NCBI RefSeq assembly: GCF_004403945.1
Contig: NZ_SOHM01000049.1
Location: forward strand, 32,666-96,665
Reading direction: 5' to 3'
Length of the DNA: 64,000 bases
Source of the DNA: Cryobacterium lactosi
Lineage (GTDB): Bacteria > Actinomycetota > Actinomycetes > Actinomycetales > Microbacteriaceae
How positions within the stretch are numbered: position 1 is the stretch's first letter; each line of letters opens with the position of its first letter. A model generated the notes under the pieces. The model had not been told where the DNA came from. It did not search any database and saw only the letters and a list, made by a program, of their open reading frames with translations. Shown one piece after another: positions 1 through 8,510 of the stretch. Both the position numbers and the translations under genes were made by a program.

Positions 1-1
1 C

Positions 2-424
2 GATCTGGTCAGCATCGACCGGGCCGCGATGCGCGGGCTCCCACCGATGGCACCGGAGGTGATGTTCCGCAACAGCGTCCGGTTGCCCCGCGATTACTAC
101 GTTCGGGCGTTCAGCAACGACTACTCCGTGGACCCGAGCATGATCGGCCGGGTCGTGGACGTCACGGTGAGCCTGGACACCGTCTCCGTTCATCACGATG
201 GGATTCTTATCGCCCAGCACCGGCGGAAATGGGCGCGGCAGCTGACCGTGACCGACCCCGAACCTGTTGCCCGAGCGGCCGAGCTCCGCGCCCAGTTCCA
301 AGCCCAACGCGCCCACCGGCCCGCCGTGACACCGGTCGTTGAGACGGCGTCGCTGGCCCGCTACGACGAACTGTTCAGCGTTGACATCGACGCCGCGCCT
401 GTCGTCTTGGCGGTCGCGTCGTGA
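2..424 (+). CDS. istA: IS21 transposase IstA, C-terminal part (cut by window edge)
   Basis: The reading frame is open from base 2, so only the C-terminal ~140 residues of the IS21 DDE transposase are visible. What remains is the Mu-transposase-like C-terminal domain that follows the catalytic core; it contains RNSVRLPRDYYVRAF and VSVHHDGILIAQHRR, typical of IstA tails. The catalytic DDE residues would be upstream of the window. The stop codon overlaps the GTG start of the next gene (GTGA), the coupled istA-istB arrangement normal for IS21. The first in-frame ATG at 29 is internal and not a real start. Confidence 0.85.
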   Translation, partial: DLVSIDRAAMRGLPPMAPEVMFRNSVRLPRDYYVRAFSNDYSVDPSMIGRVVDVTVSLDTVSVHHDGILIAQHRRKWARQLTVTDPEPVARAAELRAQFQAQRAHRPAVTPVVETASLARYDELFSVDIDAAPVVLAVAS

Positions 425-1185
425 TCGGCCCGGAGGCGGTCTCGCAGATCGAGTACTACTCCCGCGCGCTGCGGGCGCCGCGGATCAGTGAAGCGTTCCG
501 CCGCCTGGGCGACCAGGCCCGCGACGCGGGTTGGTCTCACGAGGAGTACTTGGCCGCGGTGCTCTCCAAAGAAGTCGCTGAACGCGAAGCCTCCGGTGCC
601 AATCTGCGGATCAAGGCCGCCCGGTTCCCCGGCCACAAGATCCTCGAAGACTTCAACTTCGACCACCAACCGTCAGCAGACCGGAACCTGATCGCGCACC
701 TGGGCACCAGCGTGTTCCTGACCGAAGCGAAGAACGTTGTCCTGCTCGGCCCGCCCGGGACCGGAAAAACGCACCTCGCCGTCGGAATTGGCATCAAGGC
801 CGCTAAAGCGGGCCACCGGGTCCTCTTCGACACCGCGACCGGCTGGGTCAGCCGCCTCCAAGACGCTCATTCTCGGGGCAAGCTCCCCGCCGAACTGGCC
901 CGGCTCCGCCGATACAGCCTGCTCATCGTCGATGAAGTCGGCTACATCCCGTTCGACCAAGACGCCGCGAACCTGTTCTTCCAACTCGTCTCGAGCCGCT
1001 ACGAACACGCGTCGCTGGTCATGACGAGCAACTTACCCTTCGCCCGCTGGGGCGACGTGTTCGGCGACTTGACCATCGCTTCCGCGATGATCGACCGCAT
1101 CGTCCACCACGCCGACGTGATCAGCCTCAAAGGCAACAGCTACCGGCTCAAGCAACACCAACCCACCGCGACTACGGCACACTAG
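421..1185 (+). CDS. istB: IS21 helper ATPase IstB
   Basis: This 254-residue AAA+ ATPase has Walker A GPPGTGKT at residues 110-117 and Walker B LLIVDEVG at 167-174. A basic N-terminal helical segment (1-80) is the part that contacts DNA or the transposase in this family. IstB assists IstA in target capture and strand transfer. The GTG start at 421 overlaps the istA stop, implying translational coupling. Length and motifs are complete, so the helper looks functional even though the integrity of istA cannot be judged here. Confidence 0.93.
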   Translation: MIGPEAVSQIEYYSRALRAPRISEAFRRLGDQARDAGWSHEEYLAAVLSKEVAEREASGANLRIKAARFPGHKILEDFNFDHQPSADRNLIAHLGTSVFLTEAKNVVLLGPPGTGKTHLAVGIGIKAAKAGHRVLFDTATGWVSRLQDAHSRGKLPAELARLRRYSLLIVDEVGYIPFDQDAANLFFQLVSSRYEHASLVMTSNLPFARWGDVFGDLTIASAMIDRIVHHADVISLKGNSYRLKQHQPTATTAH

Positions 1186-1197
1186 AACCACACGACG

Positions 1198-1243
1198 GTG
1201 GCCCTGTTTTCAGTTGGCAGAAGTGGCCCTATTTTCAGTCGGC
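1198..1243. repeat. IS21 right-end terminal repeats (2 x 21 bp)
   Basis: Two direct copies of a 21-bp unit beginning GTGGCCCT and ending TCAGTCGGC or TCAGTTGGC lie at 1198-1218 and 1223-1243, 25 bp apart, with 19 of 21 positions matching. Multiple internal repeats at each terminus are characteristic of IS21-family ends and serve as transposase binding sites. Confidence 0.8.
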
Positions 1244-1244
1244 G

Positions 1245-2135
1245 TTAACAGGCATGGGCTGCCCTGCGGAGTTTGTCGTCGACGAGGGAGATGTAGAAGC
1301 CGAGCTGGCCGGCGTGCTCGGGTTGGAATTTCCCGGTTTTGAGTTCGATGACGACGTAGCGCAGCTGCTCTACGTGGAAGAAGAGCAGATCGAGGTAGAA
1401 GTCGTCGCCGCCGACGTCGAAATGTACTTGCCGGCCGACGAAGGCGAACCCCGTTCCCAGCTCGCGGAGTGTGTCGACGATGCGGTCCATGAGCGCTTGT
1501 TCGAGGTCACGTTCGGCGGCATCCTCAGTGAGTTCCAGGAAGTCGAATACGTACGGGTCTTTGGCGATCTGGCGGGCGAGATCCGAGTCAGCGGGTGTCA
1601 GCTCCGCCGTGAAGTTCGAGGGGGCCGAGCCTGTGCGCTCGACGGTGCGGTTCATGATCTGGTTGAGCAGCACGTTGCGGGACCAACCGTTCTTGACTGC
1701 CGCACTCGCGTACCATTCGCGGCTTTCAGAGCTGTCCAACTTGTCGAGCAGTACGGTGATGTGGCCCCACGGCAATCCTGCAACAGCCTGTTGCACAATT
1801 GGGTCGGTCTCCGGCCAGGCCACGGCGAAGGCTCTCATGTACTGGTGGTTTCTCGACGAGAAGCCTTTCATCTGGGGGAACTCGCTTCTCAGATCCCCGG
1901 CCAGGCGGACCAGCACCCCAGTGCCCCAGTGCCCCAGTGCCCCAGTGCCCCAGTGCCCCAGTGCCCCAGTGCCCCAGCCTTGTCTGGCCTGCTGGCTGAT
2001 AATTTCGCGACCAATGGTCCAGTACAGCTCGATGAGTTGGGTGTTCACCGTGCGCTGAGCGCGAAGTTGAGTCTCGTGCACTCGGCGCTTAAGAGAACCG
2101 AGTAATTTCTGGGTAGCCGTCGGGGAGAACAACAT
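1245..2135 (-). pseudogene. DUF1016/PDDEXK nuclease (copy A), 3' end cut by IS21
   Basis: Reading leftward from ATG at 2135, the product is a DUF1016 (YhcG-type) protein: N-terminal DUF1016_N helical domain and a C-terminal PDDEXK nuclease fold with FYLDLLFFH and VVIELKTGKF, the latter carrying the E-x-K catalytic pair. It aligns along its length with the intact paralogue at 6747-7781. The paralogue continues about 60 residues past the matching AHA; here the gene stops at 1251 and the last codons TGT TAA come from the IS21 end. It also carries a 16-residue insertion encoded by an 8-bp tandem repeat. The nuclease core remains but the C-terminal tail is lost. The frame stays open upstream of 2135; 2135 was chosen by homology to the paralogue. 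Confidence 0.8.
1916..1977. repeat. 8-bp tandem repeat (CCCCAGTG), about 7.75 copies, inside copy A
   Basis: Seven perfect tandem copies of CCCCAGTG plus six further bases. On the coding (minus) strand it encodes a peptide of period eight residues, GTGALGHW. Relative to the intact paralogue (GGWGTGVL) the insertion is 16 residues, 48 bp, six units, so the reading frame is kept. Because 8 is not divisible by 3, gain or loss of one unit would shift the frame. Confidence 0.95.
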
Positions 2136-2212
2136 CGCTATGGGCCATAACCCTATTGTCCTGGGCGCGGGTCGAGTGGGGGACCTACCACCGTCGCAGC
2201 GAGTCCAGCGAC

Positions 2213-5200
2213 CTAGAGTGCGCGGCCATCGTCCCGGGTGCGCTGATCCTCGGGTCGCTGCGTCGCTTGGTCGCCTCGGGTCACTTGCCGTGCCGTGACG
2301 GTGAGGCCGGCGGCCCGCTGCGCCTCGCGCTGTCTGTCGGCTGTGGCCCGGTTCGCCGCTCGCATCGCCTCGAGCGCGGTAGAGGGCTTCTGCCGGCCAG
2401 CGTCTGTGGTGTTCGACTGGGTGCTCGGGGTCTGCGCCTGGTGCTGCGCCGCCACGCGGGCAGCGAGCTCCGCACCCACAGCACGCTCCCGGTATGCCGC
2501 GGGTATGGCGTCGGCTTGGGCAGGGTCGACCCGGTAGCGGTCGCGGAACACGGCGACCTCGGCAGCGAGCCGCACCCATTCTTCGCGCGGCGCCCCTTCG
2601 GCCGGGACGTCGCCGAGCTGCTGCGCCCAGGTAGGCCGTTCGGCGACGATGGAGGTTCCGCGTTCTTCGAACCGTACGGCCAGGTACTCGTAGCGTTCGG
2701 CGAGATGTTCACGCCAGGCGGGGTCCGTGCCGGGGGAGTCGAGCGTACGCCGGTCCGCGATCCACGCCGGGACGGACGGTCGGTTAGGTTTCGAGGCCTG
2801 GTCGATGGCGCGGGTCGTTTCGAGGCGTCGTTCCATCCGGTAGGACAGAACGGCACCGACATCGTCGGCCGTTCCGCGTTCTCGTTCGTTCCACGATTCC
2901 CGCAGCACGATGGCTGCGTCGAGGCCCTGTGTTTCGGCGCGGGTCAGGGCGGCGTTGACAGCGACCCAGCTTTCGGAGCTGGTGAGGCTGGTGGCCTCTG
3001 CGCCCGGGAGGGTGCGATGTACGAGTTGGTCGAATCGGACCGTGTTTGCGCGCTCGGCGACGTCGCCGTACTGGTCGATGAGAGTAACCAGGTCATCGAC
3101 CCGGGCTTGTTCGGCGCGGATGGTTTCGGTCGCGGAGAGCAAGCCGGCACTGTGGCGGGCGATGCTCTCCAGAACGTCACTCACAGGCTGGGCATCCTCA
3201 GTCTCGACGTACAGGTGATTCGTTTCCTTGCCACGGGTCAGCCCGACGTAGACAAGTTCCCGCGACGTCGACGCGTCCGCCAGGACGTGGGCAGTGTCGG
3301 CGGTCAGGCCCTGCGCGCGGTGGATGGTGGATGCGTAGCCCAGCTCAACGCTTCGCTGCACGTACTCGGCCGGCAACGTAATGCGCCCGCCATGCCCGGC
3401 GTGGATGACGGTAAGTGCTCCGTCGCCGTGCACCTTTCGAACTGTCCAGACGTCGCCGTTCTTGACCCGGTCCGTGCCGCGGCCGGTGCGGAGGGTGGCA
3501 TCGTTCAGCCGGGTGACGATCCGGTCGCCCTGGTACGCGGCCAGACCGTCGCGTAGCTGCGAGAACGTCCGCCCGGCAACTTGGCCGGCACCCATCCGGT
3601 ACGCCTGCGCCCTCGTGTTGAGGTCGGTGACGGTCACGTTCTGCTGAGCCAGCATGACCGTATCCTTGCCGGCTTCGTCGTCGTGCTGCCAGGCCGCGAA
3701 CACGTTGTCGCTCATCCGGTCGATGCTGCCGCCGGTGACGCGGTCGTTGTCGACATACCACCGGAACGGGTCACCGACCGTGGCCGGGTCGCGCAACTGG
3801 CGGGATGCTTCTGCTTCAGCCTGAGAGGCGAACCGGTGGATCTGCTCGAGTTGGACCGAGCCAACTTCACGTTCCAGCAGGCGCAGCGCCCCACCGGATT
3901 CGACGGCGGCGAGCTGCCGATCGTCACCAATCAGGCGCACGTGGGCGCCGTGACGTTCAGCGATGCTGGTGACCTTCGCCAGGTTGACCGTGCCGGCCAT
4001 GCCCGCCTCGTCGACCACGACGATATCGCCCGGCCGCAGCTTCAACTCGTTTGGGTGACGGCTGTCAGGTGTGGCGTCGCCGTGGGTTTCGTAGGCGCCG
4101 ACGAACGAGTGGATCGTCGCCGCCGGCACACCCACAGCGTCACGGAACACGGTGGCTGCAGTCGCGGACGGGGCCAACCCGATCAGCCGGCCACCGGCGT
4201 GCTCGGTAGCGCGGGCAGCCAACGCCAGCGCGGTTGTCTTACCCGCACCTGCAGGACCAGTCCCAACGACCAGCAGCGTGCCCGACGTCGTGAACTCCCG
4301 AGCGAGGGCCCGCTGGCCGGCGTCAAGTGGGCCGCTGTGCGCAGCGGCGGTCCGGTCGAACTCGGCCAGGGTCACCGGTGCGATTGACCGGGTTCGGGCA
4401 GCCGCAAGCAGGGTGTCTTCGGCGGCCAGTAGCCCGGTGGAGGTGAAGAGCATGCGGCCCTTGTGCTCGTAAATGCTCACCCCGTCCCGACGGGTCAGCG
4501 GCTGGAACGCACCGTGCGGGGCCGGCGGGGTGACCGCGATCGAGTCCGTCTCCAACGCTCGCCGAGTGATCTGCTCCACGGTGCCGGCGGGCACGGAGCC
4601 GTGGCTGGTTTCGTTCTGGACCCAGCGGCGGGCTTCGGCTTCGATCATGTGCGGACCCCAGACCGCGTGGTGCTCCGACACCGTCGCGACGACCTCGCGA
4701 GCAGCACGGTCGAGGTCGACCAGGCACGGCCCGGTCCTCGCCTCCTCCGTGGCACGTGCTGCGGCACGGGCGTCCGGCAGGAGGTTTCGGATGGTGGCTG
4801 CGCCGACGCGTTCAGTGCCCTTCGCCGCCCACTCAGTGCGCAGTGCAGCGAGGGACCGGGCGTGGAGCTTTTGCGGGCGGGTGTCGAGGGTGGCCTGCTG
4901 GGCGAGCTTGATGCGTGCGGTCGCGTCGGGGGAACGGCCGTGGCTGGCCCGGTAGTCCTTCTCGAGCTGACCAACAGCCTTCTTGATATCCGCAGACCGG
5001 GTCGAGAACTGCGACGTGAGGCGCTCGTCGATACCCGCGATCTCGACCACGGGACGCTTGCCCGGGGTAACTTCACGCAACTCCGTGGCCAGGCCCAGGG
5101 TGCCGGTGACCTCATCCATGACGCGTTGATTGTAGAACTCAGAAGCGGCAACACCCTGACGATGGAGAAGCTTGGAATCAAGCGTCCGCCACTTGCCATC

Positions 5201-6028
5201 GACGCCCCTGACCTTGTTCGCGACGACCAAGTGATCGTGCAGCTGCGGGTCGCCGTTGCGGGAATCGTAATGGCGGAACAGGGTTGCGATAAGACCGCCC
5301 TCGACGTCGATCTGTGCGACGCCGTTCGCGCCGGCGCGGGTGGCGACAGCCTCCCGCTCGAGGTACTTCACCGTGTCAGCGATAGCGACAGCCTGCGCGG
5401 CCTCGATCGCCTTCCGGGTGGGCTCGTCACCCAGCCCCCAGAGCACAGACACGCTCTTCGCAGGGGAGAAGACCAGGTCGAATCCGGCGACGGCTTGCTG
5501 CGTCGGCCGGGTCGCCGCAGTGATGAATCGGCCGAGCTCTTCCTTGTCCGCGGCTGGACGTCCCTTGGCCTCGCGGAACGCCAGGGCGCCCTCGCGGGCC
5601 CGGATCACGCGCCGCTCGGCGACGTTAGGTTCACGTCGTTCCGCTTTCTCGAACGCGGCGCAACCGGCGTCGATCTTGTCCTTCAAGTCTGTGCCGCCGG
5701 TGCTATAGCCGTAGTACGACCGCCCCAGCTTGGCCTCCGCGATAGCCCCGGTCGCTGTCTTCCCCTGCGCCTGAGCGGCGGCGATGATCCGTTCGGCGTC
5801 CGGGTGCAACCCTTCACCGTAGAGCGCCTTCATCTGCTCCTCGGTGACCGTCCCGGACACACCCAACGCGGCCAGCCCGCCACCGACCCAAACACCAGGA
5901 GGGTTGCCATCCTCGGTGTAGTAATCACCCAGCTCACGGCCATTCTCGCGCTTCACGTCACCGGTCACGGTCTCGCTCGTGTAGTACACATACCCGTCTC
6001 CCGCGGAGAGGATATGCATGGTCATCAC
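2213..6028 (-). CDS. MobF-family conjugative relaxase-helicase (TrwC/TraI type)
   Basis: A 1271-residue relaxase. N-terminal relaxase domain: tyrosine pairs Y15/Y16 and Y36/Y37 (nicking and transfer tyrosines of MobF enzymes) and the metal-binding histidine triad H253, H264, H266 in FRHYDSRNGDPQLHDH. C-terminal superfamily-1 helicase: Walker A GPAGAGKT at 591-598 and Walker B VVVDEAGM at 670-677. It would nick an oriT and unwind the transferred strand. The tail after ~1150 is polar and probably disordered. Candidate starts are GTG 6028, ATG 6025 and ATG 6019; a GAGG lies a little far upstream. No type IV secretion genes are present, so this marks a mobilizable rather than self-transmissible element. 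Its oriT is expected near 6030-6320 but I could not identify it. Confidence 0.93.
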   Translation of the reverse strand: MMTMHILSAGDGYVYYTSETVTGDVKRENGRELGDYYTEDGNPPGVWVGGGLAALGVSGTVTEEQMKALYGEGLHPDAERIIAAAQAQGKTATGAIAEAKLGRSYYGYSTGGTDLKDKIDAGCAAFEKAERREPNVAERRVIRAREGALAFREAKGRPAADKEELGRFITAATRPTQQAVAGFDLVFSPAKSVSVLWGLGDEPTRKAIEAAQAVAIADTVKYLEREAVATRAGANGVAQIDVEGGLIATLFRHYDSRNGDPQLHDHLVVANKVRGVDGKWRTLDSKLLHRQGVAASEFYNQRVMDEVTGTLGLATELREVTPGKRPVVEIAGIDERLTSQFSTRSADIKKAVGQLEKDYRASHGRSPDATARIKLAQQATLDTRPQKLHARSLAALRTEWAAKGTERVGAATIRNLLPDARAAARATEEARTGPCLVDLDRAAREVVATVSEHHAVWGPHMIEAEARRWVQNETSHGSVPAGTVEQITRRALETDSIAVTPPAPHGAFQPLTRRDGVSIYEHKGRMLFTSTGLLAAEDTLLAAARTRSIAPVTLAEFDRTAAAHSGPLDAGQRALAREFTTSGTLLVVGTGPAGAGKTTALALAARATEHAGGRLIGLAPSATAATVFRDAVGVPAATIHSFVGAYETHGDATPDSRHPNELKLRPGDIVVVDEAGMAGTVNLAKVTSIAERHGAHVRLIGDDRQLAAVESGGALRLLEREVGSVQLEQIHRFASQAEAEASRQLRDPATVGDPFRWYVDNDRVTGGSIDRMSDNVFAAWQHDDEAGKDTVMLAQQNVTVTDLNTRAQAYRMGAGQVAGRTFSQLRDGLAAYQGDRIVTRLNDATLRTGRGTDRVKNGDVWTVRKVHGDGALTVIHAGHGGRITLPAEYVQRSVELGYASTIHRAQGLTADTAHVLADASTSRELVYVGLTRGKETNHLYVETEDAQPVSDVLESIARHSAGLLSATETIRAEQARVDDLVTLIDQYGDVAERANTVRFDQLVHRTLPGAEATSLTSSESWVAVNAALTRAETQGLDAAIVLRESWNERERGTADDVGAVLSYRMERRLETTRAIDQASKPNRPSVPAWIADRRTLDSPGTDPAWREHLAERYEYLAVRFEERGTSIVAERPTWAQQLGDVPAEGAPREEWVRLAAEVAVFRDRYRVDPAQADAIPAAYRERAVGAELAARVAAQHQAQTPSTQSNTTDAGRQKPSTALEAMRAANRATADRQREAQRAAGLTVTARQVTRGDQATQRPEDQRTRDDGRAL

Positions 6029-6265
6029 ACGCTCACTTTACCTCGTTGATTACTAATGCCAGAGGTGTGACAGATTGATTGACGAAGAATGAGGAATGAA
6101 AGTGGCCAGGCTCGAAGAGACTGCGGCTGTGCTTTGAGACCGCTGGGAGTGCACGGAGCCGACGAGGAACGAGGAGAGCACAGTAAACGCGGTCGAAAAG
6201 CAACGGCCGGGCACTCTGCGGTTGGTGACCTCATTTTGTGTCTTAGCTACTCCCTACCGGGCGGC

Positions 6266-6295
6266 TTTTGCGGCCGCGGGCCTTGCCTGCATAAT
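6266..6295 (+). promoter_or_regulatory. candidate promoter for the 6324 gene
   Basis: A -10-like CATAAT at 6290-6295 lies about 18 bp after a weak -35-like TTTTGC. A transcript beginning near 6302 would carry the GAGGGGG Shine-Dalgarno at 6312-6318 just before the ATC codon at 6324. The rest of 6029-6265 shows no recognised feature; the relaxase nick site may be hidden there. Confidence 0.3.
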
Positions 6296-6323
6296 GGAAA
6301 ACTGACCAACTGAGGGGGACCCC

Positions 6324-6719
6324 ATCGCCGAAGCACGCAAGTCCTCAAAACTGACCGCCGCCCGGCAGCTCGCCCGCGAGAAGTCCGCGCAGTTCCGTGA
6401 GCGCGAGGACAAACTAGAATCTCTGGCCGTCGATTACTTCACCTACCTCGAGCAGATCGAAGAAGTGAACGCGCTGGCGGAGAAGGAAATCGTGCGTATC
6501 CGTGCGCAGTCCGAGAAGAACACCGCCGACCGGCGGGCCAGTGCGGCCCGAACCATTGGCGAGATGCTGACCGCTGGTGCGTCCCGCACCGAAGTTGCGG
6601 GGCGTCTCGGCATCGCCACACGCGACGTCAAGCGAGCCGCGCCAGTCCTCGCAAATCCTGTGGGCACTGTTCCGGCCGGCAGCGGGCTCGGTGACGGGTC
6701 GGACCAGGCGCGGGTGTGA
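6324..6719 (+). CDS. small mobile-element protein, apparent ATC start
   Basis: A 131-residue charged, mostly helical protein with no family I can name. The frame is closed upstream by TGA at 6303-6305, and the only codon properly spaced from the strong GAGGGGG Shine-Dalgarno (6312-6318) is ATC at 6324, giving (M)AEARKSSKLTAARQLAREK. The C-terminal part (EVAGRLGIATRDVKRA) looks like a small helix-turn-helix. It stands divergent from the relaxase and just upstream of the DUF1016 nuclease, so an accessory role in mobilization or regulation is possible. The next in-frame conventional start is GTG at 6459, which would drop a third of the protein. Confidence 0.6.
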   Translation: MAEARKSSKLTAARQLAREKSAQFREREDKLESLAVDYFTYLEQIEEVNALAEKEIVRIRAQSEKNTADRRASAARTIGEMLTAGASRTEVAGRLGIATRDVKRAAPVLANPVGTVPAGSGLGDGSDQARV

Positions 6720-6733
6720 CCCGACCGGGCAGG

Positions 6734-6739
6734 TATGCT
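6734..6739 (+). promoter_or_regulatory. candidate -10 box for a leaderless DUF1016 transcript
   Basis: TATGCT at 6734-6739 ends 7 nt before ATG 6747, the spacing of an actinobacterial leaderless promoter. A 48-bp block around it (6727-6774) is repeated without change at 8213-8260 in front of the broken third nuclease copy. Confidence 0.4.
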
Positions 6740-6746
6740 CCGACTA

Positions 6747-7781
6747 ATGTCTGACAACTCACTTGCACCTGATGACTATCGGCTCGTCCTCGAGGAACTC
6801 AAAATTCGTGTCCGCGCCGCCCGCCGGCGGGCACAACGCCGCGTCAACACAGACCTGCTCGAGCTGTACTGGAACATCGGCAACACCCTTTCCCTCCGCC
6901 AGGCACATGGCGGCTGGGGCACCGGCGTGCTCAATCAACTAGCTGACGACCTGCGAGCCGAATTCAAAGGAATGAAGGGTTTCTCGCGCTCCAACCTGAA
7001 GTACATGCGGGCATTCGCGCAAGCCTGGAACGACCAGCGCCCAATTGGCCAACAAGCTGTTGGCCAATTGCCCTGGGGCCACGTCACCGTCCTCCTCGAC
7101 AAACTCGATGCGCACGAAGACCGCGAATGGTACGCAGCTGCGGCAGCCGAACACGGCTGGTCTCGCAACGTGCTGATGAACCAGATCATGAATCAGACCC
7201 GCGCGCGGATCGGCTCCTCACCCTCGAACTTCAGCACCCAACTCGCACCAGCAGACTCCGACCTGGCCCACCAACTCGCTAAAGACCCCTACGTCTTCGA
7301 CTTCCTCGACCTCACCGCAGATGTCGCCGAACGTGAACTCGAACAAGCGCTCATGGACCGCATCGTCGACACCCTCCGCGAACTCGGCGCCGGATTCGCC
7401 TTCGTCGGCCGACAAGTCCACTTCGACGTCGACGGCGACGACTTCTACCTCGACCTCCTGTTCTTCCACGTCGAACAACTGCGATACGTCGTCATCGAAC
7501 TCAAGACAGGAAAGTTCCTCCCCGAACACGCCGGGCAGCTCGGGTTCTACGTCGCCCTGGTCGACGACCGACTCCGCCGCAGCGCTCACGCACCAACAGT
7601 CGGGATCCTGATCTGCGGCAGCCGCAACGAACACACCGTGAGGTACTCCCTGGGCAGCGCCACCTCGCCGATGGCCGTTTCGACGTACTCCTACGACACC
7701 CTCCCCGCCGCCGAACGCAATGCCCTTCCCGCCGCTGAACAGCTCGCGGCCGCCCTAGACTGGGTTCCCGACGAGCCCTGA
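6747..7781 (+). CDS. DUF1016 family PDDEXK nuclease (copy B, intact)
   Basis: A 344-residue two-domain protein. The N-terminal DUF1016_N domain (about 10-160) is helical and contains LLELYWNIGN and a conserved WGHVTVLLDKL segment. The C-terminal restriction-endonuclease-like fold (about 165-320) shows D236 in FYLDLLFF and E251/K253 in VIELKTGKF, forming a PD-(D/E)xK site. Family members are common on mobile islands beside restriction or transfer genes, but their target is not settled. ATG 6747 is preferred over ATG 6735 because it sits 7 nt after a -10-like box and the same start is conserved in the other copies. This is the only complete copy of three in the window. Confidence 0.85.
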   Translation: MSDNSLAPDDYRLVLEELKIRVRAARRRAQRRVNTDLLELYWNIGNTLSLRQAHGGWGTGVLNQLADDLRAEFKGMKGFSRSNLKYMRAFAQAWNDQRPIGQQAVGQLPWGHVTVLLDKLDAHEDREWYAAAAAEHGWSRNVLMNQIMNQTRARIGSSPSNFSTQLAPADSDLAHQLAKDPYVFDFLDLTADVAERELEQALMDRIVDTLRELGAGFAFVGRQVHFDVDGDDFYLDLLFFHVEQLRYVVIELKTGKFLPEHAGQLGFYVALVDDRLRRSAHAPTVGILICGSRNEHTVRYSLGSATSPMAVSTYSYDTLPAAERNALPAAEQLAAALDWVPDEP

Positions 7782-8111
7782 GGACGTCAACCGCGGACAC
7801 TCAATCCAGACATGGAGAAGGCTGTTCCAAGCCTCAACGCGTAGGGCCGAAAGTCTGAGTCGCACCGCTCATCCAAGGCCTCAGATTTGAGACTGAGACG
7901 GTCTGTGCCGCTTGGGGAATGAGGGGGAATGGGCTATGGCGGATCACGACCGTACTCTTGGCTCATGAGTATCGAGAATCGTTTCGGCCTCGCTGACTCG
8001 AGCGGGCCGCTGCTAACCGTGATTCAGGCCACCGGGGTAGCGATACCGCCTGGTTGTTTAGCGCCATCGCCCTGGTCGCGGTTGCGAACGGCGCGTTGCT
8101 GACCACTGGCG
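7782..8111. other. gap between nuclease copies, no gene recognised
   Basis: Only short frames without family resemblance are present. From roughly 8060 onward the sequence begins to resemble the 3' part of the 6324-6719 gene, marking the start of the degenerate duplication. Confidence 0.5.
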
Positions 8112-8510
8112 ACGTAAAGCGAGTCGCACTAATCCCCTCAAAACCTGCGGGCACTGTTTCGGCTGGCGGGGACCCAGTGACGGGTCAAACCAGGCTCGGA
8201 AGTGACCCCACAGGGCAGGTATGCTCCGACTAATGTCTGACAACTCACTTGCACCTGATGGCTACCGGCTCGTCCTCGAGGAGCTCAAGACCAGCGCCCG
8301 CGGCGCCCGCCTGCGCACCCAACGCCGCGTCAATACAGACCTATTAGAGCTGTACTGGAACATCGGCAACGCCCTTTCCCTTGCCAAGCACAAGGCGGCT
8401 GGGCACAGGCGTGCTTGACCAACTAGCTGACGACCTGCGAGCCGAATTCCAAGGAATGAAAGGCTTTTCGCGCTTCAACCTCAAGTACATGCCAGCGTTC
8501 GCGCAGGCAG
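8112..8510 (+). pseudogene. degenerate partial duplicate: tail of the 6324 gene plus 5' part of a DUF1016 nuclease (copy C)
   Basis: Bases 8112-8232 align with the last codons of the small gene and the promoter region at 6620-6746. ATG at 8233 then opens a nuclease N-terminus nearly identical to copy B (MSDNSLAPDGYRLVLEE). At about 8401 one G is missing from the GGCTGGGGCAC tract, throwing the frame; the homology continues in the next frame (LADDLRAEF, GFSRFNLKYMPAFAQA) until about 8508 and then stops. No PDDEXK domain survives. Confidence 0.85.

Larger units (their letters stand above)
1..1250 (+). mobile_element. IS21-family insertion sequence, right-hand part
   Basis: The window opens inside an IS21-type element: the end of istA, the overlapping istB, and a right terminus made of two near-identical 21-bp repeats. 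The last bases before the flank read TAACA, so the end has the CA-3' dinucleotide typical of the family. The flank at 1251 is the interrupted 3' part of a DUF1016 nuclease gene on the minus strand, which fixes the boundary. The left end and any target duplication lie outside the window. Confidence 0.85.

Noticed and set aside
1916..1977. CRISPR-like array
   Set aside because: The unit is only 8 bp, without spacers, and lies inside a coding sequence.
4463..6049. long plus-strand open frame (528 codons)
   Set aside because: Antisense to the relaxase with no motif; a GC-rich codon shadow.
6089..6313. 74-codon open frame between relaxase and small gene
   Set aside because: No similarity, low-complexity start, and it overlaps the likely promoter and oriT region.
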